Numbered from the stretch's first letter, positions 35,715 to 44,766 are shown. The stretch is 64,000 nucleotides of DNA from Inquilinus sp052113205 (GCF_052113205.1 NZ_JBFRCU010000003.1:103911-167910); one strand, 5' to 3'. The notes: generated by a model not told the origin, from the sequence alone. Numbers and translations are program-made.

Positions 35715-36676
35715 ATGTCCACGATCTCACCGCCTGAAGGCGCTTCGCGGCGCCACCTCCTCAAGGGGGGCGCCGCTGCCGGCGTAGGTCTTGCCGCTGC
35801 CGCCGGCGCTGCCGATGCGAAAAACGCGGCGCCAGCAAGTCACGGCAAGCCGATGGCGGATCGCCTCATCACGAAAGACGGCACCCGCCTCTACTTCAAG
35901 GATTGGGGCTCGGGGCCGGCCGTGGTGTTCAGCCACGGCTACCCGCTCTCGTCCGACGCGTGGGAGGACCAGATGTTCTTCCTGTTGCAGAACGGCTATC
36001 GCGTCATCGCCCACGACCGTCGCGGTTTCGGCCGATCCAGCCAGCCGGCTGCGGGATATGACTACGACACCTTCGCCGACGACCTGGCGCAATTGGTCGA
36101 TGCGCTCGATCTGCGCCACGCGACCTTCATCGGCCATTCGATGGGCGGCGGCGAGGTCGCGCGCTATATCGCCCGTCACGGCCAGAGCCGCGTCGCCAAG
36201 GTCGCCTTCATCTCCTCGGTGACGCCGTTCCTGCTCAAGACCGCGACCAATCCCACAGGTGCGCCGAAGGAGCTGTTCGATGGCTTTCGCGCGGCCGTCC
36301 AGGCCAACCGGTCGCAGTGGAATCTCGACGTCACCACGCCGTACTACAGCTTCAACCGGCCGGGCGCTCACGTCTCGGAGGGGCTCCGGCAGAGCTACTG
36401 GCGACAGGGGCAGGCAACCGGCATCCTCGCCGCCTATCACGCGCTCGGCGCTTTCTCAGAAACCGATTTCCGTGAAGATCTCAAGAAGATCACCGTCCCC
36501 GCGCTGGTGGTGCATGGCGCGACGATCAGATCGTCCCGCTCGAGATCTCGGCGACGTTGACCGCCAAGCTCATCCCGCAGGCCAGGCTTGTGGTTTACGA
36601 GGGCGGGTCTCACGGCTTGCTGCACGTCGACAAGGACCGGCTGAACGCCGATCTGCTGGCGTTCCTTCAAGGCTGA
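35715..36676 (+). pseudogene. Frameshifted TAT-exported alpha/beta hydrolase (non-haem haloperoxidase/esterase-like)
   Basis: The N-terminus has a twin-arginine signal (ASRRHLLKGGAAAGVGLAAA). The hydrolase body is intact through the oxyanion segment FSHGYPLSSDAWEDQ and the nucleophile elbow FIGHSMGGGEVARY. Near 36518-36521 one base is missing: VVHG should be followed by a D-D-D-Q-I-V-P strand but reads ATIRSSRSRSRRR and stops at 36558-36560. The other frame resumes QIVPLEISATLTAKLIPQAR and GGSHGLLHVDKDRLNADLLA, with the catalytic histidine, to TGA 36674. It is either a recent inactivation or a sequencing error. Confidence 0.85.
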
Positions 36677-36796
36677 TGCCGCGCTTCGCTTCAAATGGTC
36701 GGACGGAGTCAGATCCGCCCCCATTCGCGAGCGCCATTCGACTCAACCGGAACATCCCGTTCGCTTCAATCCTGTTCTCTACTCTGGAGATAATAG

Positions 36797-37699
36797 ATGA
36801 CCGACAAGTTCCTGGTGACCGGTTCAACCGGCGAGACCGGCCGCTATACGGTCCAACGGCTCCTTGAGAAGGGCCACGCCGTCAGGGCGCTGGTCCACAA
36901 AGAGGACGAGCGCGCCGAGGCGCTGCGACGAGAGGGAGCGGAGGTCGTGGTGGGTGACCTCTTCGAGCATGACGACGCAATTCGTGTCACGGCCGGCACC
37001 ACCGCCGCTTACTTCTGCTACCCCGTTCGTCCCGGCATCATCCAGACGACGGCGTACTTCGCCGATGCAGCCAGGCGTGCCGACCTTAAGGCCGTCATCA
37101 ACATGTCGCAGATCTCGGCGCGGGAGGATTCCAAGAGCCATGCGGCGCGCGATCACTGGATCGCCGAGCGCATCTTCGACTGGTCGGGTGTTCCCACCGT
37201 GCACCTGCGGCCGACCTTCTTCTCGCAATGGCTGCTTTACCCGTTCGCGCGCAAGACGATCGTCGAGCAGGGCATCATCGATCTGCCCTATGGCGCCGGA
37301 CGCCATGCCCCGATCGCGGCAGAAGACCAGGCACGCCTGATCGCCGCGCTTCTGGCGGAGCCGGCCGCCCATGTCGGTAAGACCTACACGCTCCACGGCC
37401 CGACCGAACTGGACCAGCCAGGCATCGCTGCTGCGATCAGCGAAGTCCTCGGGCGGACGATCAGCTACCGGCCGCTGACCATCCCCGAGTATCGGGAGCG
37501 CCTCGAAGACTTTGGCCTGCCCGCGTTTCTGATCCAGCATTTCTGCGCCATCGCCGTCGACTATCAAAACGGCATCTTCTCCGGCGCCGACAAAATCGTC
37601 GCCGAGGTGACAGGCGCCCCGCCGATGACTGTGCAAGCATTCGTCGCGTCGCATCGGGCCGCCTTCGACAGCCTCGATGCGGCGGCGCGACGGTCGTAG
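36797..37699 (+). CDS. NmrA-like NAD(P)-binding protein
   Basis: 300-aa atypical SDR. It begins FLVTGSTGETGRYTVQRLLE with the GxxGxxG nucleotide motif. NMSQISAREDSKSHAARDHW replaces the classical Tyr-Lys site, and HLRPTFFSQWLLY is typical of the NmrA/HSCARG/quinone-reductase-2 group. Members sense or use NADPH and can act as reductases. It lies 120 bp after the broken hydrolase and 9 bp before the next SDR, so it is probably co-transcribed with it. Confidence 0.85.
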   Translation: MTDKFLVTGSTGETGRYTVQRLLEKGHAVRALVHKEDERAEALRREGAEVVVGDLFEHDDAIRVTAGTTAAYFCYPVRPGIIQTTAYFADAARRADLKAVINMSQISAREDSKSHAARDHWIAERIFDWSGVPTVHLRPTFFSQWLLYPFARKTIVEQGIIDLPYGAGRHAPIAAEDQARLIAALLAEPAAHVGKTYTLHGPTELDQPGIAAAISEVLGRTISYRPLTIPEYRERLEDFGLPAFLIQHFCAIAVDYQNGIFSGADKIVAEVTGAPPMTVQAFVASHRAAFDSLDAAARRS

Positions 37700-37708
37700 G
37701 GAAAGCAG

Positions 37709-38485
37709 ATGAACATCGATCTTTCAGGCAAAGTTGCCCTCGTCACCGGCTCTACCGAGGGCATCGGCTTCGCCATCGCCCGCGGGCTTCACGAGGCAGG
37801 CGCCGAGGTGGTGATCAATGGCCGTACCAAGCAGAAGGTCGAGGCGGCCGTGGCGCGGCTAGGCGATCGGGCGAGCGGCCAGGCCGTCGACCTCGCCACG
37901 TCGGACGGGTGCACGGCACTGATCCGGGCCGCGCCCGCGCCGGATATCGTCGTCAGCAATCTCGGCATCTTCCAGCCGCTCGATTTCTTCGGGACCGATG
38001 ATGCCATCTGGGATCGCCATTGGCAGGTGAACGTCATGGCCGGAGTGCGGCTCGCGCGTGCCTACCTTCCGAAAATGGCGGCGAAGCCGTGGGGACGGTT
38101 CATCTTCCTCGGCTCGGAATCCGCCTTCAACATCCCGGTCGAGATGATCCATTACGGCGTCAGCAAGACGGCCGATGTGGCGGTCGCGCGCGGCCTTGCC
38201 AAGCGCATGGCCGGCACCGGTGTGACGGTCAATTCGGTCTTGCCGGGCCCGACCTTTTCCGAGGGCGCTGCCGAGATGCTCAAGGACCACGTCACCGCCG
38301 AGCGGTCCTTCGAGGAGGTCGGCATCGACTTCGTCAGGACGCATCGGCCAACCTCCATCATTCAGCGCCCTGCGACCGTCGAGGAGGTCGCGAACATGGT
38401 CGTCTACGTCGCATCGAACCAGGCGTCGGCGACGACCGGTGCGGCGTTGCGTGTCGATGGCGGCGTTGTGGACTCCATCATCTAG
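37709..38485 (+). CDS. Short-chain dehydrogenase/reductase
   Basis: 258-aa classical SDR. Cofactor motif ALVTGSTEGIGFAIARGL; VVSNLGIF stands in for the usual NNAG; the catalytic region FIFLGSESAFNIPVEMIHYG then VSKTADV gives Ser, Tyr-x3-Lys. The C-terminus GAALRVDGGVVDSII is standard. AAGCAG lies before the ATG. It follows the NmrA-like gene by 9 bp within the accessory segment. Substrate unknown; a carbonyl reductase role alongside the GST is plausible. Confidence 0.88.
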   Translation: MNIDLSGKVALVTGSTEGIGFAIARGLHEAGAEVVINGRTKQKVEAAVARLGDRASGQAVDLATSDGCTALIRAAPAPDIVVSNLGIFQPLDFFGTDDAIWDRHWQVNVMAGVRLARAYLPKMAAKPWGRFIFLGSESAFNIPVEMIHYGVSKTADVAVARGLAKRMAGTGVTVNSVLPGPTFSEGAAEMLKDHVTAERSFEEVGIDFVRTHRPTSIIQRPATVEEVANMVVYVASNQASATTGAALRVDGGVVDSII

Positions 38486-38627
38486 CGCAGGATCGGCACA
38501 TATCCGAGCCGACACATCCGCCGGCCCGGTGGCCGGGGAACGACGGTCCCGTGGGCCAGCTTCATTCTCGCGCGAAGTCGTTCAGCCCTGGCGCCTTCGG
38601 CACAAGCCCATGCGAAGGGAGCTCGGC

Positions 38628-39137
38628 ATGAGCACCAGCGATACAGCACCAGCATCCTCGAACCGGAGGATCGACGCGGACACCCGGTTCGAGGCCATCG
38701 ATTTCGTCAACCGGGTGAACTTCCTGTTCGACCAATGGCAGGCGGAGGAATTGCTCGCCGCGTTCTCCGATGATGTGATCGTCGATCATCCGCTTGGCCG
38801 AAGCGTCGGGAAAGAAGAACTGGCGAGGTTCTTGAAGGCCTATGAGCCCATCACGCACGGCGTGCGGCGGCACAACTGCAACCATGTGATCGACGCCGGG
38901 CCGGGCGAGGATATCATCGTGACCTATTACATCCTGCTGATCCGCATCGCGCCATCAAGTCAGGCCGGCAAACTCAAGACCGCGCCGATGGAGATCATGG
39001 AATATGACGCGCACCTGCCGAAGCTGATTTCCTACGCGATGGTTACCGACCGGCTGACCAGGATCACAGGAGGCGACTGGCGCGTCCGTCACAAGCGGGT
39101 CCAGAACGTGTCCGAGGACAAGGAGTTTCATTTCTAA
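38628..39137 (+). CDS. SnoaL/NTF2-like protein
   Basis: 169-aa cytosolic protein with an NTF2-like alpha+beta barrel: FVNRVNFLFDQWQAEELLAA, FSDDVIVDHPLGRSVGKEEL and a C-terminal strand region ending VRHKRVQNVSEDKEFHF. Such folds bind or isomerise small hydrophobic molecules. ATG 38628 has AGGGAG 7 nt upstream, better than the in-frame ATG at 38610. It lies between an SDR and a quinone oxidoreductase in the accessory segment. No catalytic residues can be assigned. Confidence 0.75.
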   Translation: MSTSDTAPASSNRRIDADTRFEAIDFVNRVNFLFDQWQAEELLAAFSDDVIVDHPLGRSVGKEELARFLKAYEPITHGVRRHNCNHVIDAGPGEDIIVTYYILLIRIAPSSQAGKLKTAPMEIMEYDAHLPKLISYAMVTDRLTRITGGDWRVRHKRVQNVSEDKEFHF

Positions 39138-39141
39138 AGGA

Positions 39142-39282
39142 ATGATGGGCCGCAAACTCCTGCGCGGCGGTCTCGTCCTCGGTGCCGGCGCGCCCACGAC
39201 GCAATGGCCGACGATTGCCAGCGCAATGCATCGGGCGAGTGCGGCCGAACAGATCACAGTCAACCAGAGCCCGCTCGGGTGA
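39142..39282 (+). CDS. Possible 46-aa small ORF with signal-like N-terminus
   Basis: MMGRKLLRGGLVLGAGAPTT begins a 46-codon frame 4 bp after the NTF2-like stop, with AAAGGA directly before the ATG. The start resembles a signal sequence but the rest matches nothing known to me. It may be the 5' remnant of an exported protein gene truncated when the quinone oxidoreductase was joined here. Confidence 0.25.
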   Translation: MMGRKLLRGGLVLGAGAPTTQWPTIASAMHRASAAEQITVNQSPLG

Positions 39283-39306
39283 GCGAGGCGGTCGAAGGCA
39301 GGCCTT

Positions 39307-40305
39307 ATGAAAGCCATTCAGTACCGGACGTTCGGCGGTCCCGAAGTGCTCGAGTATGTCGAGCTCCCCGACCCCGAACCGGGTCCAGGCGATGTTCTGA
39401 TCGAGACGTCAGCGATCGGCGTCAACTTCCCTGACATTCGTGAGCGTCTCGGCGTCTACAATCGCGCCGAAACTCGCGTCGGCGGAGTCACCCTCCCTCA
39501 GGTCGGGGGACTGCAGGTCGTGGGACGTGTGCTGCGGTCCGGTCCCGGGGCCGATCCTGCACTCGAAGGCCGCAAGGTCATGGCACTGATGCCGAAGGGA
39601 GCCTATGCCACAAAGGCGCTGGCACGCGCCGAGATCGTGGTGGCGCTCAATGAAGATGCCGATGACGTCGCCATGGCCAGCTTGCCCTGCCAGGGCGTCA
39701 CCGCATTTCTCGCTCTTCAGGCCTGCACGACGCTGCGCAAAGGTGAGAGCGTTCTGGTTCAGGGCGCCGCGGGCGGCGTCGGCAGCCTGGCGGTTCAGAT
39801 CGCCAAGGCGCTGGGCGCCGGCACTGTCATCGGCACCGCCAGCAGCGAGGCCCGCCGAGAATTCGTGCGCAGCATCGGCGCCGATCACGCGATCGCCTAC
39901 GATACGCCCGCGTGGCCGCAAACGGTGCTCGCACATACCGATGGGCGCGGCGTTGACATCATCCTGGAGACGATTGGCAGCGATGTCTTCGATCAGAACT
40001 TTGAATGTCTCGCGATGCTTGGCCGGTGCGTCGTCATCGGGTCGACGGGCGGGCCGGGTCAGCCACTCGCGCCGAGGCGACTCATGGCGAAGGCGCAGTC
40101 GCTTTCGGGGGTGTACCTGCCGAGCTTCTTCCAGCGGCCAGAACTGATCCTACGCGCGCTCCGCTTTCTGGCCGACGGAGTGGCCATCGGATCCATCAAG
40201 GCGAACGTCGCGGCGGTCCTGCCACTCAGCCGCACGGCCGACGCGCACTGGCTGCTGGAGCGGCGCGAGGTGCAAGGCACCGTCGTGCTCAACCCAAGCG
40301 TCTGA
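39307..40305 (+). CDS. NADPH:quinone oxidoreductase (zinc-free MDR family)
   Basis: 332-aa cytosolic enzyme. MKAIQYRTFGGPEVLEYVEL is the standard quinone reductase start. GVNFPDIRERLGVYN, the nucleotide-binding VQGAAGGVGSLAVQIAKALG (AxxGxxG) and VDIILETIGSDVF are conserved. No zinc ligands are present. It reduces quinones or alpha,beta-unsaturated carbonyls. It is the last gene of the accessory segment; 407 bp of gene-free DNA separate it from the ArsR-type regulator. Confidence 0.9.
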   Translation: MKAIQYRTFGGPEVLEYVELPDPEPGPGDVLIETSAIGVNFPDIRERLGVYNRAETRVGGVTLPQVGGLQVVGRVLRSGPGADPALEGRKVMALMPKGAYATKALARAEIVVALNEDADDVAMASLPCQGVTAFLALQACTTLRKGESVLVQGAAGGVGSLAVQIAKALGAGTVIGTASSEARREFVRSIGADHAIAYDTPAWPQTVLAHTDGRGVDIILETIGSDVFDQNFECLAMLGRCVVIGSTGGPGQPLAPRRLMAKAQSLSGVYLPSFFQRPELILRALRFLADGVAIGSIKANVAAVLPLSRTADAHWLLERREVQGTVVLNPSV

Positions 40306-40712
40306 CCGGCGTTAGCTTGCCACGCAGTGAACGGGCAAAGGGCGCTCTTTCTCGATGGCGACCACGATCTCGGACCAAGCGCCGACCCGGTCGTCAACGT
40401 GGATCCCAAGGTTTATCGCGCGCTGGCAGACCCGATGTCCGCAAACGGGCGCTTACCAGAAGATCCGACCTTCGCTCCCGAGTGGCCGCTTAGCCGGCTC
40501 GGGACAACGACAAGCACCAAGCGGCGCTCGATCCGTCAAACGGACCTGATCCGGACCGCGCCCCTGGACCGTTGAAGGAAAAGGAGACCAAGTCGCTCCT
40601 GCCGCTATGACGCCCCGAACGACCGGAGAGGGCGATGGCGCGACGGCGGCTCCTGACCGAAGTACGCTTGGGGAAACTGCTGGCTGTTCCGACAGATGAA
40701 CGCGATCGACCG
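40306..40712. other. Gene-free right end of the repeat-bounded segment
   Basis: 407 bp between the quinone oxidoreductase stop and the ArsR-type gene. Short frames are present on both strands but none shows a family motif, a ribosome site with a plausible product, or typical codon use. It ends at the right long direct repeat. I see no integrase or inverted terminal repeat here. Confidence 0.4.
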
Positions 40713-41651
40713 TCACCCCCGCAGGCGCAGGCGCATAACGATGTCCTGATCATGGTTGCCGAAGCCCCGGCCGAAGATGTTGAGGCCACCCGGGTGCTCG
40801 GCATTCTCATCGATGCCGACCCGGAGGCGGATCGCGTGATGGTCGTTCAGGCGGAGCTGCTCCAGCGTCACGTCGGAGGCAAGGGTGCCATCGACGAACG
40901 CCCCCTCATCGGTGACCCGCCAAGTGACCAGCTTGCCGTATTGCGAGCCGGCCAGCTTCCACCATCGCGGCGTAAAGCGGCCGCGGATATCGCCGTAATC
41001 GCCCGGCGACGTCCAGGTCGCGACGGCCACATGGTTGATCCACAGCGTGATGTCGGACGGCCAGTCGCTGTTGGTGCCGGGCACTTCCGACGACAGCTCC
41101 ATGGTGATCTCGAGCTGCTCGATCGCCTTTTCGACCACCTTGGCGTTGTTGGGGAACTTGTATTCGACGAAGCCGCGGCCGAACCAGATCAGGGACGCCT
41201 TCATCCGGTTCGGATCGAGGAAATGGTCGGGGACGTCGAGCAGGCCGAGCACGCCTTCCGTCGAGCACAGTCCGCAGGGCGCGCTGACCTCGCAGGTGGT
41301 GTAGAGGCCGATCGGCATCGCGACCTCGATGACGTGGTCGTCCTGCAGGGCATCCGGGTCGTCGAGCCGGACCGTGATCTCGTCGTAGAGGGCCGAGCAG
41401 ACCTTCTGCTGTCCCTTGCTCGCCTTCACGGCCTCGGTTCGGATCAACTCGGCCCGCTCCAGCTTCTGCACATTGATCGCCACCGTGGACTGCGGCAGTT
41501 CCAGCTCGCTGCTGATCTGGTTGACGTTCAACGGCCCGCGCTGCCGGAGAAGCCGGAGCATGGCCAGCCGGACGGGGGAGGCCAGCGCCTCCAGCGCCTC
41601 GCTGCCGTCACTGGCCATCAATGTCAGCAATCGGCGCTGCGGAACGTCCAT
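40713..41651 (-). CDS. ArsR-type winged-helix regulator with C-terminal sugar-sensing-like domain
   Basis: 312-aa regulator. Residues about 18-90 form an ArsR-like wHTH (ALEALASPVRLAMLRLLRQR, then ISSELELPQSTVAINVQKLE). A cysteine cluster, TTCEVSAPCGLCS, at about 125 may bind a metal. The remaining 170 residues are beta-rich (LIWFGRGFVEYKF, ITLWINHVAVATWTSPGDYG) and match the effector domain of ArsR-like regulators found beside sugar ABC loci. ATG 41651 follows AGGATGATCGAGCG; GTG 41681 is less likely. It is divergent from the arabino-oligosaccharide importer, which it probably represses. Its last 19 codons are the right long repeat. Confidence 0.82.
   Translation of the reverse strand: MDVPQRRLLTLMASDGSEALEALASPVRLAMLRLLRQRGPLNVNQISSELELPQSTVAINVQKLERAELIRTEAVKASKGQQKVCSALYDEITVRLDDPDALQDDHVIEVAMPIGLYTTCEVSAPCGLCSTEGVLGLLDVPDHFLDPNRMKASLIWFGRGFVEYKFPNNAKVVEKAIEQLEITMELSSEVPGTNSDWPSDITLWINHVAVATWTSPGDYGDIRGRFTPRWWKLAGSQYGKLVTWRVTDEGAFVDGTLASDVTLEQLRLNDHHAIRLRVGIDENAEHPGGLNIFGRGFGNHDQDIVMRLRLRG
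40716..40773. repeat. Long direct repeat, right copy (3' end of regulator gene)
   Basis: 58 bp forming the last codons of the ArsR-type gene, repeated at 32938-32989. It contains two tandem GGCGCA units where the left copy has one, which changes the encoded end from MRLR to MRLRLRG. The two copies bracket the 7.7-kb accessory segment in direct orientation. Confidence 0.85.
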
Positions 41652-41709
41652 CGCTCGATCATCCTTCAGGAGAAGCAGCACGGTAACGCGACGTTCATAT
41701 CAGCATAAA

Positions 41710-41721
41710 TGATACATATCA
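41710..41721. promoter_or_regulatory. Putative regulator operator in importer promoter
   Basis: TGATACATATCA, an inverted repeat with 5-bp arms (TGATA/TATCA), lies in the A/T-rich 147-bp spacer between the ArsR-type gene and the binding-protein gene. A further CATATCA half lies near 41697. It suits a dimeric winged-helix regulator. Confidence 0.45.
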
Positions 41722-41798
41722 AAATGATTGACGCACAGTTTGAATGAGGCTTCACTCCTGCCGAGCCGGCCGCAGAACCGGTCAGAAAGGGAGAGCCT

Positions 41799-43694
41799 AT
41801 GCGCGCCATCAAGTTGCTCGTGCTCGCCTTGGCGAGCCTCATCGCAAGCACTGTCGCGGCATCCGCCCAAGCCACGATCTCGGAACTGCCGCGCCGGGAG
41901 ACGCTGATCCTCGAAAACCCGGAAGGGACGATCAAGAATCCCGGCTGGTTCAACATCTGGGCGATCAATGCCGGCGGGCAGTATACCGGCCTGCACCAGC
42001 TCGCCCTCGACACGCTTTGGTACATCGATCCCGAGCGGGGGCTGGACGGGTCCTGGCAGAACTCGCTGGCGTCCGAGAAGCCGATCTACAATGCCGACTT
42101 CACCGAGATGACCGTGAAGCTGCGGCCGGGGATCTTCTGGAGCGACGGCGTCGAGTTCACGGCCGACGATCTCGTCTACACCGTCGAGACGCAGATCAAG
42201 ACCCCGGGGATGCGCTGGAGCGCCCTGCTGTCGCTCAATGTCGACAGCGTGCAGAAGGTCGATGCCCAGACGGTGGTCTTCAAGCTGAAGAAGCCGAATT
42301 CGCGTTTCCACGCGCTGTTCACGGTGCGCTTTAACGCCATCTGGATGATGCCGAAGCATGTCTTCGAGAAGGCGCCCGATCCGCTGCGGTTCGACTTCAA
42401 CAAGCCGGTCTCGCTGGGCGCCTACACGCTCAACAGCTACGACCCGGACGGCAAGTGGTTCCTGTGGCAACGACGCGATGATTGGCAGCGCACCACGCTC
42501 GGCCGCTACGGCGAGCCCGGGCCGAAATACGTCGCCTATGTCGACCCCGGCCCGCCGGACAAGCGCGTCATCGCGCAGCTCAACCACGATCTCGACGTCA
42601 TCCACGACGTCGCGCCGGAGGGGATGTTCACCCTGGCCAAGCAGTCGAAGTCGCTGAAGACCTGGTTCAAGGGCTTCCCCTTCGGTCACCCCGACCCGAC
42701 CCTGCCGGCCGTGATCTTCAACCTGCAGAATCCGACCTTCCAGAACCATGACGTGCGCTGGGCGCTGGCCCTGCTGATCGACATCCGGGCCGTCGCGATG
42801 GCCTCGTATCGCGGCGCCGCGACGATCTCGGCCATCGCCATCCCGCCGACCGGCACGCATCCGGACGACTACCACAAGCCGATGCAGGAGTGGCTGGCCG
42901 AGTTCGAGCTGGATACCGGCAAGGAGAGGATCAAGCCGTACGACCCAACCATGGGGCAGCAGATCGCGACGATGCTGCGGCCGTCGATGGGCGACCAGAT
43001 CCCGACCGACCCCGCCGTGATCGCGCGCTCCTTCGGCTATGGCTGGTGGAAGCCGAACCCCACGGCCGCGGCCGAGCTGCTGGAGCGGGCCGGCTATGCC
43101 AAGCGCGGCGACGCTTGGTACACGCCGGACGGCAAGCCCTTCTCGATCAAGATCATGGTTGAGGGCGATTCCCGCCCGGTGATGACCCGGGCCGGCACCA
43201 TGATCGCCCAGCAATGGCGCCAGTTCGGCATCGACGCCAAGATCGACGTGGCGCAGGGCACGAACATGCTGGACCGGCGCGGCGCCGGCGATTTCGACAC
43301 CTTCATCGGCTGGAGTGTCGAGACCTATGGCGGCCACCCCGATCTCGCCTTCTTTCTCGACAGCTGGCATTCCCAGTTCGTGGCGCCGGCGGGCAAGACG
43401 CAGTCGCCGCGCAACTGGCAGCGTCTGCAGAGCCCGGAGCTCGACAAGCTGATCGAGCAGATCCGGACCGTGTCCTTCGAGGACCCGAAGACGGTCGAGC
43501 TCGGGCGCGACTACGCCAAGTTCATGGTCCGCGAGATGCCGATCATCCCGCTGATGGCCTACAACGTCTTCACGGCCATGGATACGACCTACTGGAACGG
43601 CTACCCGACCGCCGAGGACCCCTACACCGATCCGGTGCCGAACTGGGGCAATTCGCGCCTGATGATGGTGCGGCTCAAGCCGACCCAGCCCTGA
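41799..43694 (+). CDS. ABC transporter substrate-binding protein, family 5 (oligopeptide/oligosaccharide type)
   Basis: 631-aa periplasmic receptor. The signal peptide spans 1-24 (VLALASLIASTVAASA-Q). The SBP_bac_5 hallmark region VKLRPGIFWSDGVEFTADDL is at about 107-126, followed by a large ligand domain (FGHPDPTLPAVIFNLQNPTF) and TMIAQQWRQFGIDAKIDVAQ in the C-terminal part. Family-5 receptors carry peptides, nickel or, in several cases, oligosaccharides. The GH51 arabinofuranosidase at the end of this operon points to arabino-oligosaccharides. AGGGAGAGCC precedes the ATG. Confidence 0.9.
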   Translation: MRAIKLLVLALASLIASTVAASAQATISELPRRETLILENPEGTIKNPGWFNIWAINAGGQYTGLHQLALDTLWYIDPERGLDGSWQNSLASEKPIYNADFTEMTVKLRPGIFWSDGVEFTADDLVYTVETQIKTPGMRWSALLSLNVDSVQKVDAQTVVFKLKKPNSRFHALFTVRFNAIWMMPKHVFEKAPDPLRFDFNKPVSLGAYTLNSYDPDGKWFLWQRRDDWQRTTLGRYGEPGPKYVAYVDPGPPDKRVIAQLNHDLDVIHDVAPEGMFTLAKQSKSLKTWFKGFPFGHPDPTLPAVIFNLQNPTFQNHDVRWALALLIDIRAVAMASYRGAATISAIAIPPTGTHPDDYHKPMQEWLAEFELDTGKERIKPYDPTMGQQIATMLRPSMGDQIPTDPAVIARSFGYGWWKPNPTAAAELLERAGYAKRGDAWYTPDGKPFSIKIMVEGDSRPVMTRAGTMIAQQWRQFGIDAKIDVAQGTNMLDRRGAGDFDTFIGWSVETYGGHPDLAFFLDSWHSQFVAPAGKTQSPRNWQRLQSPELDKLIEQIRTVSFEDPKTVELGRDYAKFMVREMPIIPLMAYNVFTAMDTTYWNGYPTAEDPYTDPVPNWGNSRLMMVRLKPTQP

Positions 43695-43706
43695 TCCCTG
43701 CGAAGC

Positions 43707-43739
43707 CCCGCGGTGCCCTGAGAGTCCGGGCGCCGCGGG
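43707..43739 (+). terminator. Intergenic hairpin after the binding-protein gene
   Basis: CCCGCGGTGCCC pairs with GGGCGCCGCGGG (12 bp, one G-U pair) around a 9-nt loop, 12 bp after the binding-protein stop and before the first permease. There is no T-tract. It is probably an mRNA-stabilising or partially terminating element. Confidence 0.6.
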
Positions 43740-43761
43740 CAACCCCGAGGGCCGGAGACCT

Positions 43762-44766
43762 ATGAAGCCCTTTCTCGCCTATCTCGCCAAGCGGCTGCTG
43801 CAGTTCGCGCTGGTCGTCTTCATCGGCGTGAACATCACATATGTGATCACCCATGCGACGCCGATCGATCCGGTCGAGCAGACCGTGACCGCGGCGACCT
43901 CCTTCGGCGTCACCAGCCCGGAGGCGGTCGAGATGATGCGGGCCTCGCTGCGCGAGCTCTATGGCCTCGAAGGATCGCCGGTCGAGCAGTATCTGTCGTT
44001 CTGGCGGCGGGTCGTCGTCGGCGATTTCGGCCCGTCACTATCCGCCTTCCCGACCCCGGTCTCCACCCTGATCTGGCGGGCCATGCCCTGGACCGTCGGG
44101 CTGCTGCTCGCCTCCACCCTCATGACCTGGATCATCGGCAACCTGATCGGCGGGCTCGCCGGCTACTACCGCCGGAACCGCCTGCTGAAGCTGGTCGGGA
44201 TCGTGTCGATGGGGGTCCATCCGATCCCGTATTACATCGTCGCCTTCGTCTTTCTGATCGTGTTCGGCTTCGTCTGGCCGGTGCTGCCGATCACCGGCGG
44301 CGCCAGCATGAACGTCAATCGCGAGGACGGCTTCGGCTTCGCCCTGGACGTGCTGCTGCATTCCATCCTGCCCAGCCTGTCGCTGATGGCGGTCGGCATC
44401 GGCGGCTGGTTCATGGGCATGCGGGCGCTGGTGTCGAACATCGTGACCGAGGACTACGTCACCTATGCCGAGCTGGCCGGCGTCGGCCGGCGGCGGATCC
44501 TCGGCTCCTATGTCATGCGCAACGCGCTGGGGCCGCAGGTCACGGGCCTCGCGCTCCAGCTCGGGGCGATCTTCAACGGCGCCATTATCACCGAGCAGGT
44601 GTTCGGCTATCCCGGTCTCGGCTCGCTGCTGATCAGCGGGGTGCATGCCGGCGACTACAGCCTGGTGCTCGGCATCACCTCGGTCTCGATCATCGCGGTC
44701 TCGGCCGCGGTGCTGGTGATCGACCTCCTGTTTCCGCTGATCGATCCGCGCGTGGAGGTCCGCTGA
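43762..44766 (+). CDS. ABC transporter permease (DppB/OppB-like)
   Basis: 334-aa inner-membrane protein with six helices. It starts FLAYLAKRLLQFALVVFIGV and has NITYVITHATPIDPVEQ, matching the DppB N-terminal segment before a long periplasmic loop. The ATPase-docking region is YVTYAELAGVGRRRILGSYV with MRNALGPQVTGLALQLGAIF, and it ends IDLLFPLIDPRVEVR, the classical DppB tail. Its TGA overlaps the next ATG (TGATG), so translation is coupled. Confidence 0.93.
   Translation: MKPFLAYLAKRLLQFALVVFIGVNITYVITHATPIDPVEQTVTAATSFGVTSPEAVEMMRASLRELYGLEGSPVEQYLSFWRRVVVGDFGPSLSAFPTPVSTLIWRAMPWTVGLLLASTLMTWIIGNLIGGLAGYYRRNRLLKLVGIVSMGVHPIPYYIVAFVFLIVFGFVWPVLPITGGASMNVNREDGFGFALDVLLHSILPSLSLMAVGIGGWFMGMRALVSNIVTEDYVTYAELAGVGRRRILGSYVMRNALGPQVTGLALQLGAIFNGAIITEQVFGYPGLGSLLISGVHAGDYSLVLGITSVSIIAVSAAVLVIDLLFPLIDPRVEVR

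Noticed and set aside
32938..40773. Integrative element with its own integrase
   Set aside because: No integrase, recombinase, relaxase or tRNA gene lies inside the segment, so the repeat pair is reported without claiming a functional element.
41700..43742. A 680-codon open frame on the minus strand
   Set aside because: Antisense to the family-5 binding protein, whose signal peptide and motifs are clear.
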